Notes: a model not told the origin generated them from the letters alone. 64,000 nt of DNA from Antedon bifida (GCA_963402885.1 OY727099.1:17937001-18001000), one strand, 5' to 3'; shown: positions 12,801-23,544, numbered from the stretch's first letter. Numbers and translations: made by a program.

Positions 12801-15800
12801 ACACACAAAGACAATTCATTTCGCACAGTTGCCACTAAGCGACTCTTATTCGTCTGTCCACAACAAGAGGGTGGTGAGGGGGATAAGATAGACTAGTACA
12901 CCCCTAATCTTCCGAAAGATTCCTAGGTTATTTAAAGTACACATGGCCAAACTTATCCTCCAGTTTTAAGTTCTTACCCGAATGACGAAAAGACGTTCTG
13001 GTTTGGACGTTTTCTGTCGGTTACCATTATTGAAATGCTTGGTATTCGTAAAACTAAACCTACTCTGTTTCACAGTGTCTTAGATGATTAATAAAATGTT
13101 AAAGTATAGTGTTTGTTGTTTTGGTAGGGCCCTTATGGAGGTGGGGAGGCGGAGTTCATTTGAGGGAGGTGCTTATTCGAGGGATACGCTTACTTTTTTT
13201 ATTTTAATAATATGGTAACATTTATAATCAAATAAAATCAATGAAAAGTGTTAAAAAAAGAATAACAAATGCTTGGTAAGGTAACAGTCCCATGAATTCT
13301 ACTACAAATGGGTGCTTAATTATATCATTTATATTATGGTTTTATTGGGGAGGCGTTTATTCGAATACATACCATCCTAATTGGTATAATGAATACATTA
13401 TTTAGTGTAAACATATTGTGAAACTAACTTCCGCAACACAGTGAGCCGTTTCGAAGAAGAAAGACGTACGTTTTAGACGGCGTATTATGTGCCCAAATAT
13501 GGTAGTGATATGTCCAAATATGTGATGACATCATCGTGTCCATATATGGGCACATCACTTTTTTTTCACATAAAGTTGGATAGTGTAGACAGAGCTTTAA
13601 GAACAAAAATCAAGTGCAAAAACGGTCGTTCTAATTTGCGTACATACTGTGTGCGCAAAGGGCGCGCGCAACGCGAACATTTTTTTAAATTGTGAAATGC
13701 TTAAAATGTCCTGAAATTTCTAATGATTAGAAATTGATTTTGAGCATTTTAAACTTTCAAAAGCGCGCGTACCTGATAAAATACCCATCTTCAAAATGTT
13801 GATACAGGAAGATGACCCTTGACATGAAGCATACGTGTGTCAAGTTTTATTTAAAAGAGCTATTAGCTTTAAATTTATTCAATTTAAGAATTTCAGAAAA
13901 TCGCGCGTAGTTACGCTACGCGATCATATTTTCATTAAACCAAAGTCAGGTGCACAACTACGTAATACCAAAGATTGTATAGATAAATTAATTGCGTGAG
14001 ACGTTTGTAATCCATGGAAGCCATTCCGGTGGACAAATTTGAACCGGAATAAGTCGTTGTCAAGGCAATATCATACGATGTTTTGGTCAAAGAACGAAGT
14101 TGTCTAACCAAGCATGTCAATGTAAACACACATACTTAATCGGAATGTGTGTTAGTATCTGAAAGAATCTTTTATTTTACTTTGTTTACATAATTTCTTC
14201 CCTTTTCCATGAAGCAAACCTCAAGGTGGTTAACCACAGATACTTCGAGGCGGACCGCAAAATTTAAACCATTTACATTTTAAATCAAAACAGAAGGCTC
14301 TATAACCTATGTTCATATATCCGTAGTGTTATAAGATAGGAGCTTGGCAACAGTTATCTATCTTGCGCCGCTATACAATCTTTGCTTTCAATAGATTTAG
14401 TAGATTAGCAAACAGAAAGCACTAATTGATTGTTTTAATTTTACCTGATTTTCTATTTATTGACGTCTTACTACTATTTGATGCTGTAGTGATTCTTGTA
14501 TCTGGTTGGCTACAAACAAAAAAAGGTTACAGCTCACATTACAGTGTCATTTTGTAGATCACCATTGATAAAATCTGCACATTTGATTGATGGATCGACT
14601 TTTTAAGTTTTTTTAATGTATTTAAATTAAAATTTATTTTAAAAATCAAGTTTGACAAACCAAAATTAGTTACTGACCTGACTGACAGTTTCAATGCTCA
14701 TTTCACGAGCACTTTCTTCAGAGTGACGACCATCTTATTAAGCGTTATTGGTGAGCGTTTTGCTTAGCAATATGGTCATCACTCTGAAGAAAGTAAAGCA
14801 CTGAAACTGTCAGTCAGGTCAGTAACTAATTTTGGTTTGTCAAAATAGATTTTTAAAATATCGTATCTTCAAACCAGATCATTTAATTAGGCCTAAATTT
14901 TTCAATTTCCATTTTGGTGAGCCACAGTTATTCATTTTGGTTTTTGATTAACCAGATCTCAGATATATTTATAAGTTTGTATAGCGTCGCTACGCGGCGC
15001 AAGGCAAATAACTGTTGCCAAGCTCCTATCTTATAAAACTATAAATCAATGGACGCCATTCGGGCGGACAAAATACATTGGTTATAGATGGGTGTCTAGA
15101 AAACTCAGATCTAGAAAACTCAGATCTTAGATATATCTGAGTTTTCTAGATCTAGAAAACTCAGAACTCTGATTACTGTGTACGTTTAGAAGCGGCCTAC
15201 GGCTTAAATCATAAAGAAAATACAGTGCACGTTACCGTTAAAATGTAGGCTCAAGATATATCTGAGTTTTCTAGATCTAGAAAACTCAGATATATCTTGA
15301 GTTTTCTAGACACCCCTCTATAACATGTGGTATTTTGTCCGCCCGAATGGCGTCCATTGATCTATAGGGCGCGTAGTATTATAAGATAGGAGCTTGGCAA
15401 CAGTTACCTATCTTGCGCCGCGTATCGGCGCTATACAATCTTTGCATATGCGTGCATCTGCTGGTCAAGTTAAAACATAACTGCTTTCGTCGTTTCAGAG
15501 ATCTGCGAGACACAAAAAATTAGAAAATAATGAAATTCTTGACAATAGAGTATCGCTCTACAGAGAGCCTAATAAACCCGAAAAAAAACAAATATTTATA
15601 TACAATTGTATGAACGAAATCTTACTTTTCCTTTGTAATTAAACTTGATTACATTGTTTATTTATTTACAGGTTTGTGGTGGTAATGGTGTTTTACGGTC
15701 TTTCCTTGAGCACTGATGGTCTAGGGATTGACCCTTACATTGCATTCATGCTGTCTGGCCTGGTTGAGATTCCTGCTCGTATCTTTAGTATTTTTTCCAT

Positions 15801-18800
15801 AGATCGCTTTGGAAGGCGTCCGATGTTGGCTATTGTAATATTGTCTGGAGGGGCATGTTGCTTGATTACGGTTTTTATTGGTGAGTTTCAGTGTGGCGCT
15901 GTGTGTTGGAAGTTCGACTACTGATCGTTAGACCGAGGTTCGAATCCAACTCTCGCCGCATTGCTTGTATCCTTAGGCAAGATACTTTACTTACGTTTGC
16001 CTCTCTCAACCCAGGTGTATAATTGGGAACCCGGTTAGATCAAGACACAACTTTGCGCAGATTACTAGCTGCATAATATGGGAGTATGTTTACATAGGTT
16101 TGATCAGGAAATGACTGGGGTAATAATGTTCAGCGCATTGAGAGCTTGCTTATATGCGCTATATAAGAATGAACTATTATTATTATTATTCCACCTAGTA
16201 TTTTGAAATAGATATATATCAGGCACATAACATGAATTCTAAACCGCCCGGTGATATACTGAAATTTAATTAATTAAAACGATAAAGATGAGGAAATCTG
16301 TGAGAATGAGAAAAAGCCCCAACCGAGATTCGAAGCCGGAACCTTCTGCTTGATATATGCAAAGGTCCTAACCATTAAACCATTGATATTGTTCAAACTC
16401 GATTTATTCCGGTCAATGTAGCAAATTTGTTTACCGACCAACCGACCGATAGTGAGCTGTAGAGTCGCGTTTGCCTGCGATTAAACAAATGGGTATACCT
16501 AGACAAAATTAGACCATAATTTTTTTGTGGTAAATGTCTCTAAAGACCTATCAGAACAACATATAAAAAATGGAGAAAAAAAGGAGTTGAAGAAATTAGG
16601 TTATCTACAGTATTTTCTATATATTATGTATAGTCAGGCAATCTAGCATTTAAAGTCAGACAAATTGCAAACAAAGCTTCTTTGAAACAAATTGAACACA
16701 TATGTGTGGAGATGACATTCTACAAATCACACCTCGGTCACACATTAAAAACATATGCAAATTAGCTGAAATATGCAAATTAAGGGTAAAAATATAGGGT
16801 ACCCATAGAACGCCAGCCGCTAATTGTAGAGAGTTAATTTTTTACTAAATTGTTCAGAACATATTATATATATATTCCTTCTTATGGAATATTTTTTTCA
16901 AAAAAATGACAGGAAATAACCTCTGACCTTATTTTCAAAGAGGTAATTTTCACAGGATTTATATATTTCCATAACTACTATAGGTAGAAACTTCATTTTA
17001 GTCTCTATGGATTTTCACAAATCACACCTCGGTCATACCTTTGGAACATATATGTAAATTGGCTCAGCTGAAATATGCAAATTAAGGGTTAAAAATAGGG
17101 TATCCATAGAACGCCAACCGCTAGTTGTAGAGAGTTATTTCCCCTCTAATTGTTCAAAATAAACAGGTTTAATTACTACTCTAGGTAGAGATACTTCATT
17201 TTAGTCTCTATAACATTAACATCAAGCCAGCAAGTATCAAGCACGTATATGATAAAGAGATGGAATTCCACAAATCACACCTTGGAAACTAGAAGGTCAC
17301 TCAGAGAGTTGCAACCTTAGGAGTAAAAAAAGAATCGTGATAAAGATCCGTCTTGTAGTTTTGACGTATGGCTTAAAATAATTAAATATAATAAAAAGTT
17401 GTCCAGATTGTCTTCCGTGATCACATTATAATATCTGTATAGTGGTTTAATTGTGGTAAAGATCCGTCTTGTTTTTGGCGTACGGCATAAATAATATAAA
17501 AACGTGGTTCTGAATTACGATCCTGGTTCGGTTTGCAACCAAAATGTAATTGAGCGTTGTTCACGACCACATATCTATCTGTGGTTTCAATTTGGTAAAG
17601 ATCTGGCAAAAACGTGTGATTAACCCTTCTAACTAACTACTATAGAAATAAACACGCGCGATCGACAACATAACCTCTCGTCATTCTGGCGGAGCTAATT
17701 AGGATGAAATATGGAAATCTATTGAAATATGCAATTTAAGGGTACACAGCAGCATTGGTGACATGCGGTATGTGATGCCAGGTTATTGTAGTTCGGCTGT
17801 AATGTCCAAGACTCGAGTAGAGTCACCTAATTTTTTTTTATCTCCAAATAATTTGTAGATTTGCGACTGCATTGTTGGTTGTGGCGCTCTTAAAATTCCT
17901 TCTTTCTGTTCTTGAGCACTCTCCTTTGATGGTTGAACCAAGATATTCACTGTCTCAAGACTTTGAGATTGGCCTTTCGCGATTTGTCATGACCTTTGTT
18001 TATTCTATGCCACACCTTGAGTGTGTTACTGTCTAGGTTCAACGTCAGGGCAAGTTCCTCTTCACTGTCATCTAATCCAATCGATGCTAAAGGAACTGAC
18101 ATTTCCTCCGATACTGAATGTACCCTGGTGTTTTGCAAGAGCTTTATTCATGCAGTATTGCGTTCGAAGAAGATATTAAAGAATTTAGGGGAAAAGAGAC
18201 AGCCTTTGTGTAAACTGATGTGAGTATTCGCCAACAATCAACTGAACCAGTACTGTATTGCTGACCTTGGCATAGCTGCTTGATGGTGTGGATCTGTTTC
18301 TTATTCATTCATTCATTCATTCATTTTATTTACACATAGCAAAATTCAAAGTATGTTGACAAAATATGAATCAAATTAATAGTTAATGCCTTGTATCTGG
18401 AGAATCTTAAATAAGCTCAAAGAGCTTTAAGACAGGTTCCACCAGGAAAAAAGTTATAAAAACAAATTTGGATCAATGTTCATAGACAGAGACAAACAGG
18501 TGTTACAGACGGTACATACACTACGCAAGAGACAAAGTATGGACGAAGACAAGACAAACAAACAAATAAATAAGGGTAAAAGAGGTGTTTCAAATAGGTC
18601 AAAATTTTGGGTGAAATATTAAGTTGATTTGTATTTTGATATTAGCTATTTTTTTGTATTTTGATTTAAATGTGATGACGTATTTGTTTGAATTTCGGGT
18701 ATTATATTTGTAAAGCTCGTTATTTTTTTAAAAAAAATCATTTTAAGGTATTAGGAAGTGTGTTATTGGAAAGTCGATACATGAAAAGGGCTGTCTGTAA

Positions 18801-21800
18801 TTTGTTTATGTCAAAGATATTTAGGGTGTTTAGATCATGGAAAAGCGGTTTAGTATGTGAAAGATAATTTGATTGGGTACATAATACGGACTGCCTTCTT
18901 TTGGAGTTTGAATAGTCTGTCAAGTTTAGTTGTTTCAGTACTGAGCCATGGACAAAGAGTTTGATGCTTTGAATCTGTTGCTGCCCAGACAGTGTTGCAA
19001 TAGAAGAGGTGAGGCAAGATGAGTGTATTGTACAAAGAAGTGATGATTTTATTATTATTTTATCTGTCTCATGTTGTATTTGTTCATTGTTGCCTCATGC
19101 CAAACTGAAGGTTCTTTCATCTACTACAAAAGACTTAACCTTTTACTGCGATCAGCAAGTGTGATAGGTTAACTTAGTTGGAAAATGAAGATCATGGTTG
19201 GAAGTATGCCTCTGAAATCAAAGAAGGAGCTGTTTTTTTTGCTTATTTATAGTGCCAACGAATCAATTCAATTATCATAATCTTTTGGTATACCTAAATG
19301 GTCTGACTATAAGGTTTCACTGAAATGCAGGTTTTTTTTCTTCTAATAAATCAGGTTTAAGAACTATACATCTTTCTCAAACTTTTCCCTTTGAGAAAAG
19401 TGGCGGCCATTTTGAAGTATGTTTGTCATTTGTAATTTTTAATAGTAGGTTTAAACATTTCCAGTGATATTTTCTTGCAAAAAATATGTTTTAATGACTT
19501 TGGTTGAACAAATATTTGTCAAAATCAGATGCTTTAATACTGATATTTGGGTAAAATTTAGAGAAAACGGAAATTTTAGTTATATGCAAATTAACAATTT
19601 GTCTTCCCATTTTTGAGTTGTTCAGATGGGTCTTAGAGAGCACCTACAGCAAAATAAATTATGTTACATTATGTCCCTAACCATTGGGATATTCTATAAA
19701 TCTCAGTAGAACTATTGACGAAATGTGCATATGATAATTTGCCTAGATACTGTAATTGACTAAAGAAACGCACAACGACTGACTTGATAGAATCAATATT
19801 GTTTATTCGTCAGAGTGACGCAGCTTTATTTGATGTTTTAATTTATTCTTTGTTATAGAACCTGGAATGTATCGTGTTATGGTTGCTATGGGTGGTAAAT
19901 TTTCATTCACTGCTGCCTTCAGTATTGTTTATGTTTACTCAGCCGAATTGTTTCCAACTCCTCTAAGGTATTGGTTTTACTGATTTTTATGTCAGTCTTA
20001 TTATCATTTTCATTACCATTACCATTGCTATTATCACTTTTATTTGCTTTAAATGTGCATAACAACAGATTGTCTAAGTGCTGTTTTAAGTGTACACCTC
20101 GTGACACAATGTGAACAATGCATGCATGTAAGTTATTACATTATAGTGTTATTGTTACTGTAATGTATTTTTTAACCAATCTGATTTAAACTGAAAATAC
20201 CTTAGAAAACAATTCATCATCTTTATTTTTTCACATCTATCATTTTGCTTACAAAGTAGTGTAAGCAGGAAAAATGTACACTGTTTATATTGTATTACAT
20301 AGAACCACTGCGATGGGCCTAGCTTCAATGGCAGGGCGAATGGGAAGCATAATTTCGCCCATGGCACTTGTGATATCGGAAATATGGAAACCTCTACCAT
20401 TAGTGTTGTTTAGCTCTCTCTCAGTTACAGCAGGTCTCCTGGGGTTGTTACTACCAGAAACAAAAGGCATTAGCCTTCCAGAAACAATTGAAGAAGGGGA
20501 ACATTTCGGAAAGTAAGTAGGTCTAAAATATTAAACAAGCCAACTTATAAACAACAAAATTAAATTTAAAAACAAAATTGTTAATAAATTAAATAAATGC
20601 AAACGGACGGACGAATGATAAATAAATAATAATAATGGAAGCTAATTTAAAGATGTATTGTCCCCCAAAAACATGAAAAATGAAGATTTTTAACTTTAAA
20701 TAGGCAATTTTGCAGTTTTAATAAAGTTTTTCATTTCTATAAAAAAAACAACAAAAACAATTAATTATTTCACTTATTAAAAGACAAAAGAAATGTTAAC
20801 CTAAAACCATGGTCTGTAGACAATTTAAGTATGTTTTGCTTTAAATTACATTTCTTCCGGTAAATAATTTATTTTTCGATCCAGTTTTTGGTCAAAGTGA
20901 ATAACTATTATGTGACATTGAAATGGCATATTAAAAAAAAATTGAAAAAAAAAGGTATTTTTTTAGGGGGACAATATATTAAATATATTTAAATGTTTTA
21001 TTAAGAGGACAATTTTGTTTCCATCACAAAAAACAACAAAAAGACTAAACAAAAAATAATAATTTAAATCATTTTAATACAAAAATATTAATGTAATTAT
21101 ACTTTTTTAAAGAATTATTATACCTTTTCTGCCTTGACAGTTTCATTAGTAAAAATTCCTCTCAATTTCTTAAGTTCAGATCGATTTTTAGTATTTTAGT
21201 CTTGCGAAAACTTGGTTGGTCCCGAAAGTGTCCCCTCAATAGAGGTTCTACTGTTTTGCCATGATCGAAGCAATTGAATGTTGAAAGCAATCATTCAGAA
21301 TTCAGAAATACATTGGAATGGGTAAAAATAATAGAAGTACCGACGTGCCTACAATACACCAACTGGAATGTTGGTGTTCAATTATTTTTATTATTATTTA
21401 AAAACAAACCTAAATTTAGAAAAATATATAAAATAAAATTTATAAAATATATTTCATCTATGATTATACAGTAATAGCATCATTATTGTTGGTATGTTTA
21501 GCTCAGGCTTAGTTATTTAACCGGGTGAAGTATGGTGAATTATCCCACCAAAGTAAGCAATAATTAAGCAGTTTAAGATAAAACTCGCGTACTACAATAC
21601 GTCACATTTTATGTGTAGCGTGACGTAAATACCGTAGGTGACGCCGTTTTTTTTATTGCGTTTCGACGTGTGGAATGCATTTCACACGTTTAAGATGTAT
21701 TCGTAAATTGTTAAACGCGACACAGATCACATTTTACCAGCAGAATTTAAACATAAATTATACAAGAAAATTCAGATTACATTAGCCCTCTAATGATTTT

Positions 21801-22313
21801 GCCCAAATGAAAAAAAATATATATATAGATTCAAACGTATTCGTATATGTGTTGTGAAAATTATACGTATGTCTATACATGAGTTTGGCCAAAGTCTCAT
21901 CGGCCCATACACATGAATGGGCTCATGAAATTTGTGCACATACAGTGGTGAGTGATTATGCCAAAGTGCAATGCCACTGCAGTAGATCGTTTGGTTTCTA
22001 GCTTTGCTTTTATTTGAGTCTGCTGATACCACTAGCTTTGATAACATTTCTTAAATAAATTATCTCGAAACAGATTCTAACACAGTGCATACTTAATTTC
22101 AATATTTTCACTTCTGTGTAATAATAATAATAATATATAATAATATAATAAATAGTTCTTATGAGTTGTTTCTGCTGTAAACCTATTATTCTGTACAGAA
22201 AGACAAAGAGGACCAAGTCCAGTGGATACTCACACGAATTGCAAACTAGAGATGATAAGAATGAAGACGAAGAATCTGAAATACAATTGCCGTTTGATGA
22301 TAACTTAAATTGA
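3518..22313 (+). CDS. SLC22-type organic ion transporter, gene A (10 coding exons)
   Basis: Coding exons, each checked for GT/AG borders and phase: 3518-3889, 4081-4184, 10845-10999, 11543-11711, 12084-12213, 12516-12601, 15672-15880, 19859-19967, 20303-20512, 22199-22313. They sum to 1659 nt, 552 residues plus TGA, the usual size for SLC22. The product should be a 12-TM plasma-membrane carrier of small organic cations, zwitterions or anions. TM1 (about 15-38) is followed by a long outer loop with cysteines 49, 57, 65, 88 and 106 and N-x-S/T sites at 56, 84 and 96. Then come the D-R-I-G-R-K-P loop (about 158-164), P-E-S-A-R-W (about 270), D-R-F-G-R-R (exon 7) and P-E-T-I-E-E-G-E near 503. The ATG at 3518 matches the gene B start; an acceptor at 3482-3483 lies 34 bp upstream, so a non-coding first exon lies further 5'. 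Substrate is unknown. Confidence 0.93.
4081..4184 (+). CDS. Gene A coding exon 2: TM2
   Basis: Reads F-S-L-V-C, then a helix with A-Q-S-I-Y-F-F-G-L-L-V-G and the start of the conserved A-D-R loop. Acceptor TTTTCAG, donor GTACAT, ends in phase 2 inside the Arg codon. Confidence 0.92.
6690..7130. other. CGTCG/CGACG-rich island
   Basis: The words CGTCG, CGACG and GACGA recur more than a dozen times in 440 bp, against a very AT-rich surround. No ORF of note and no clear period. Possibly a degraded repeat; function unknown. Confidence 0.45.
7190..7640. repeat. Imperfect tandem repeat, about 145 bp period
   Basis: Three similar units with GTGAAAAGCCACA or GTCAAGAGCCACACGG, then (in the last two) GACAGCAACTTTAT and CTGTAAGTTG, beginning near 7215, 7357 and 7499. 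They adjoin the Penelope-like element and may be its terminal repeats. Confidence 0.5.
7695..9128 (-). mobile_element. Decayed Penelope-like retroelement (RT + GIY-YIG)
   Basis: Minus strand, in order: L-A-T-L-D-V-S-S-L-Y-T-N-I-P-H-E-E-G (8862-9128), L-H-G-A-A-M-G-T-K-K-A-P-S and F-R-Y-I-F-M-N-W-T-H (8621-8850), a P-P-M-I-A-F-G-R-P segment (about 8250), then H-R-S-A-I-K-T-L-K and A-K-Y-F-N-S-A-G-H-S-I (about 8040-8140), as in the GIY-YIG endonuclease tail of Penelope-like elements. The usual R-Y-I-D-D-I-F lacks I-D-D, so the catalytic aspartates are gone, and stops and frameshifts are present. In intron 2 of gene A, antisense. Confidence 0.75.
9130..9300. repeat. tRNA-like fold-back element, copy 1 (decayed)
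   Basis: Shares AATCGCGTCGAGCATAGCTC, TTCCGTATTTTTAGTTGTAT and TATATGGTATTATCACAGAT with 9451-9674. The tRNA-like core is degraded and the right inverted arm is partial. Abuts the Penelope-like element. Confidence 0.55.
9451..9674. repeat. tRNA-like fold-back element, copy 2
   Basis: Arms of about 40-48 bp (9496-9536 and 9627-9674) are inverted copies: CCGTATTTTTAGTT and GTCTCTGGCGGGATTC on the left, GAATCCCGCCAGAGAC and CTAAAAATACGG on the right. Between them the minus strand carries a tRNA-like core with B-box GGTTCGAATCC (about 9535-9545), and an A-box-like TAGCTCAGTGG precedes the left arm on the plus strand. Confidence 0.6.
9780..10600 (-). mobile_element. Decayed LINE reverse transcriptase (CR1/L2/Jockey-like)
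   Basis: Minus-strand pieces in RT order: T-P-V-F-P-L-L-F-K-A-G-D-R-R-N-P-K-N-Y-G then P-I-S-V-L-N-V-I-S-K-I (10500-10590); Q-S-G-F-K-R-N-Y-S-T-S (about 10400); A-F-D-N-V-D-H-H (about 10300); V-D-D-T-A-I-Y-Y-S-S-N-S-L-D-D-I (about 10070); N-N-W-L-E-S-N-K-L-S-I-N-V (about 9990). Several frame changes. In intron 2 of gene A. Confidence 0.7.
10845..10999 (+). CDS. Gene A coding exon 3: TM3-TM4
   Basis: Starts I-G-R-K-P-T-L-I and covers TM3 and most of TM4. It completes the Arg codon opened in exon 2 across a 6.66-kb intron filled with retroelements. Ends with one base of a split codon before GTACGT. Confidence 0.92.
11543..11711 (+). CDS. Gene A coding exon 4: TM5-TM6
   Basis: Reads A-T-E-L-V-G-L-K-W-R-N-V-A-G and two hydrophobic segments up to A-L-Y-M-P. 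The Pro codon is split (CC|T) with exon 5. Same 169-nt length as in genes B and C. Confidence 0.92.
12084..12213 (+). CDS. Gene A coding exon 5: large cytoplasmic loop
   Basis: Carries F-L-P-E-S-A-R-W-L-L-S-Q-G-E, the SLC22 signature after TM6, and part of the intracellular loop. Ends in phase 0 at a Gln codon before GTACAC. Confidence 0.92.
12516..12601 (+). CDS. Gene A coding exon 6: end of cytoplasmic loop
   Basis: Short exon with K-Y-T-A-L-D-L-F-R-T-P-N-L-R-K-K-T, entering TM7 at the Y-N-W codons. One codon shorter than the gene B exon. Donor GTTAGT splits the Trp codon. Confidence 0.9.
14318..15455. repeat. Nested fold-back (palindromic) element cluster
   Basis: Inner palindrome: 14651-14745 is inverted at 14762-14847 (TTAGTTACTGACCTGACTGA mirrored). 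Outer arms: TAAGATAGGAGCTTGGCAAC at about 14333 and 15381 and its inverse at about 15015-15034. A further pair around GACGCCATTCGGGCGGACAA (15050-15070) and its inverse at 15335-15355 encloses repeated self-complementary GAGTTTTCTAGATCTAGAAA motifs at 15100-15310. In intron 6 of gene A. Confidence 0.65.
15672..15880 (+). CDS. Gene A coding exon 7: TM7-TM8 and second R-x-G-R-R loop
   Basis: Encodes F-Y-G-L-S-L-S-T-D-G-L-G, a V-E-I-P-A-R helix and I-D-R-F-G-R-R-P-M-L. A tRNA-type SINE begins about ten bases after this exon's donor GTGAGT. Confidence 0.92.
15891..16191 (+). mobile_element. tRNA-derived SINE
   Basis: tRNA-like head with A-box-like TGGCGCTGTGTGTTGG (about 15894) and B-box GGTTCGAATCC (15937-15947), then a body with TAGGCAAGATACTTTACTTA and CCTCTCTCAACCCAGGTGTA, and a tail GCGCTATATAAGAATGAACT followed by (ATT)n. 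Typical pol III SINE layout. It starts ten bases after the gene A exon-7 donor. Confidence 0.72.
16200..16395 (-). mobile_element. tRNA-derived SINE, same family as the 364-bp array units
   Basis: On the minus strand the order is TGGTTTAATGGTTAGGACC, TTCGAATCTCGGTTGGGG, TTTTTCTCATTCTCACAG, TTCAGTATATCACCGGGCGG, ending in TA-rich DNA. It is a diverged copy of the unit repeated at 26340-27500, which shows that the unit is a dispersed SINE. Confidence 0.65.
16420..16492 (-). repeat. GGTC-type repeat element, short copy
   Basis: Minus strand reads GAGTCGCG...CTACAGCTCACTATCGGT, CGGTTGGTCGGTAAACA, as at 40888 and 43548 but with few repeat units. Confidence 0.5.
16720..17290. repeat. Imperfect tandem repeat, about 300 bp period
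   Basis: CAAATCACACCTCGGTCA, GAAATATGCAAATTAAGGGT, CCATAGAACGCCA and TTGTAGAGAGTTA occur in the same order near 16722-16830 and 17022-17132, and CAAATCACACCTTGG again at 17271. A weaker trace is near 17705-17745. In intron 7 of gene A. Confidence 0.6.
17830..18225 (-). mobile_element. Decayed LINE reverse transcriptase fragment (RTE-like)
   Basis: Minus strand reads G-C-L-F-S-P-K-F-F-N-I-F-F-E-R at about 18180, then after a frame change M-N-K-A-L-A-K-H-Q-G-T-F-S-I-G-G, then D-D-S-E-E-E-L-A-L-T-L, matching the order around the RT active site of RTE-type LINEs. The F-A-D-D site itself is degraded. Confidence 0.55.
18302..19040 (-). mobile_element. LINE 3' part (CR1/L2/Jockey-like RT C-terminus)
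   Basis: Minus strand encodes Y-N-T-L-I-L-P-H-L-F-Y-C-N-T-V-W and L-D-R-L-F-K-L-Q-K-K-A-V-R-I-M (18850-19035), then after a frameshift L-F-H-D-L-N-T-L-N-I-F-D-I-N-K-L-Q (18738-18923). The 3' end is an (AATG)n run on that strand at 18302-18325, a usual tail of L2/CR1 elements. Confidence 0.72.
19859..19967 (+). CDS. Gene A coding exon 8: TM10
   Basis: Reads P-G-M-Y-R-V, then G-G-K-F-S-F-T-A-A-F and Y-S-A-E-L-F-P-T-P-L-R. The A-E-L-F-P-T motif is typical of SLC22 TM10. The Arg codon is split with exon 9. Confidence 0.92.
20303..20512 (+). CDS. Gene A coding exon 9: TM11-TM12
   Basis: Starts T-T-A-M-G-L-A-S-M-A-G-R, covers the last two helices and ends with L-P-E-T-K-G then P-E-T-I-E-E-G-E-H-F-G-K. 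Donor GTAAGT; the Lys codon is split. Confidence 0.93.
20651..20983. mobile_element. TTAA-flanked MITE, short form, copy 1 (right end decayed)
   Basis: Begins AGATGTATTGTCCCCC after TTAA and ends near GGGGGACAATATAT, where the last bases have diverged. Shares its interior with 24253 and 52280. In the last intron of gene A. Confidence 0.65.
22199..22313 (+). CDS. Gene A coding exon 10: C-terminal tail
   Basis: Hydrophilic, acidic cytoplasmic tail ending P-F-D-D-N-L-N and TGA at 22311-22313. Acceptor CTGTACAG. It diverges from the gene B tail, as expected of SLC22 C-termini. Confidence 0.88.
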
Positions 22314-22487
22314 AGGCTTGACAAGTAAACTCAACGTTGTTACACAAATTTACCATGGATGAACCATGAACAGACTGCCGTTTTATGCAATTTTAAATAA
22401 TTTATGTTAAGTTAAGTTTGAAAAAATTAACAGAAACCTGCTTCAATCTTGAAACAAATGTCGAAATTGTTTGCTTGTCTTCAATGT

Positions 22488-22898
22488 AATAAAATAGAAC
22501 TTTTCAAATTCATTATATTTTACTACTGATAAAAATCTTCATCAATCTTCCCAATGTGAACATGTGTTTACACTTTTCCATATACATAACTTATTTCTCG
22601 TTGGAATTATCCTATGTAATAACTTAACGTATATTACATTCGTTTGAGTTTGATTTCTCTAATTAATTTACTTTTCCCAGGTAAATTTTCATCAATGTTA
22701 GTATTAAAGTATGATTGCCATTTTATTAGAAATGTTGGTTTCCAACCTTTTTACTTCATTAAATAATTATACATTTGTTTACTTATTGTATTACATAATT
22801 TTGTAACCTAATGTAATAACATGTCTGGTGACTCCCTAGAAGGTGAAAACAGATGGTGGATATATGGTGGATAATGTTTGGTATAGCATGAAAATAAA
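22488..22898 (+). promoter_or_regulatory. Candidate poly(A) signals of gene A
   Basis: AATAAA occurs at 22488-22493 and 22893-22898, 175 and 580 bp after the stop codon. Either could end the transcript; AT-rich DNA makes chance hits common. Confidence 0.35.
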
Positions 22899-22997
22899 AC
22901 TCTGAAGTTGAATAAAAAATACTAGAAACGTATTACCTATATTTAGTCATCTGATAACATTTTTTACCAAACCGTTTATTTTTCATAGTTTATTTAA

Positions 22998-23544
22998 AGA
23001 TGTATTGTCCCTTGAAACACAAAAAATGAAAAAAAAAATATTCTAAATTTAAATTGACCATATCAAAGTAATATTAAAGTTATTCACTTTAAGTCGAAAA
23101 TTCGAGCCAAAAACAACAAGTTTACGTAATTAACAGGTAAATTAATTTTATTACATTTCGTCTGGAAAATCGTCACGAGCGAAAGTAAACAAAGATTTCA
23201 AACCATGAGTATGCATTATGCATGATGCTAATTAGGATTGTTTACAATTCGTCACGGTTGAGAAGGTGTTCTCACACAGATCGCGAGGAAGTTTTATGAT
23301 TATGCATACAGAGTAGCCAAACAAGCGCGTTGCATTATGAGATATGTTTTGATCGAAAACTTTGACTGGAAGTCAAAGTTATTTTTTGAACCAAAAAATG
23401 TCTGTATTTCGGTTAAATTATTTTTTTTTTTGACTAATTTTTGGTGAAAGTTAATAACTATTATGATACTTCAACATGACCCACTTTTTTTCGAAATATA
23501 TTTGTAAAAAAATTGTTGGAATTAGTCAAAAGGACAATACATCT
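22998..23544. mobile_element. TTAA-flanked MITE, long form, copy 2
   Basis: 547 bp between TTAA at 22994-22997 and 23545-23548, with ends AGATGTATTGTCC and GGACAATACATCT. Lies just downstream of gene A. Same length as the copy at 59519. Confidence 0.8.
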
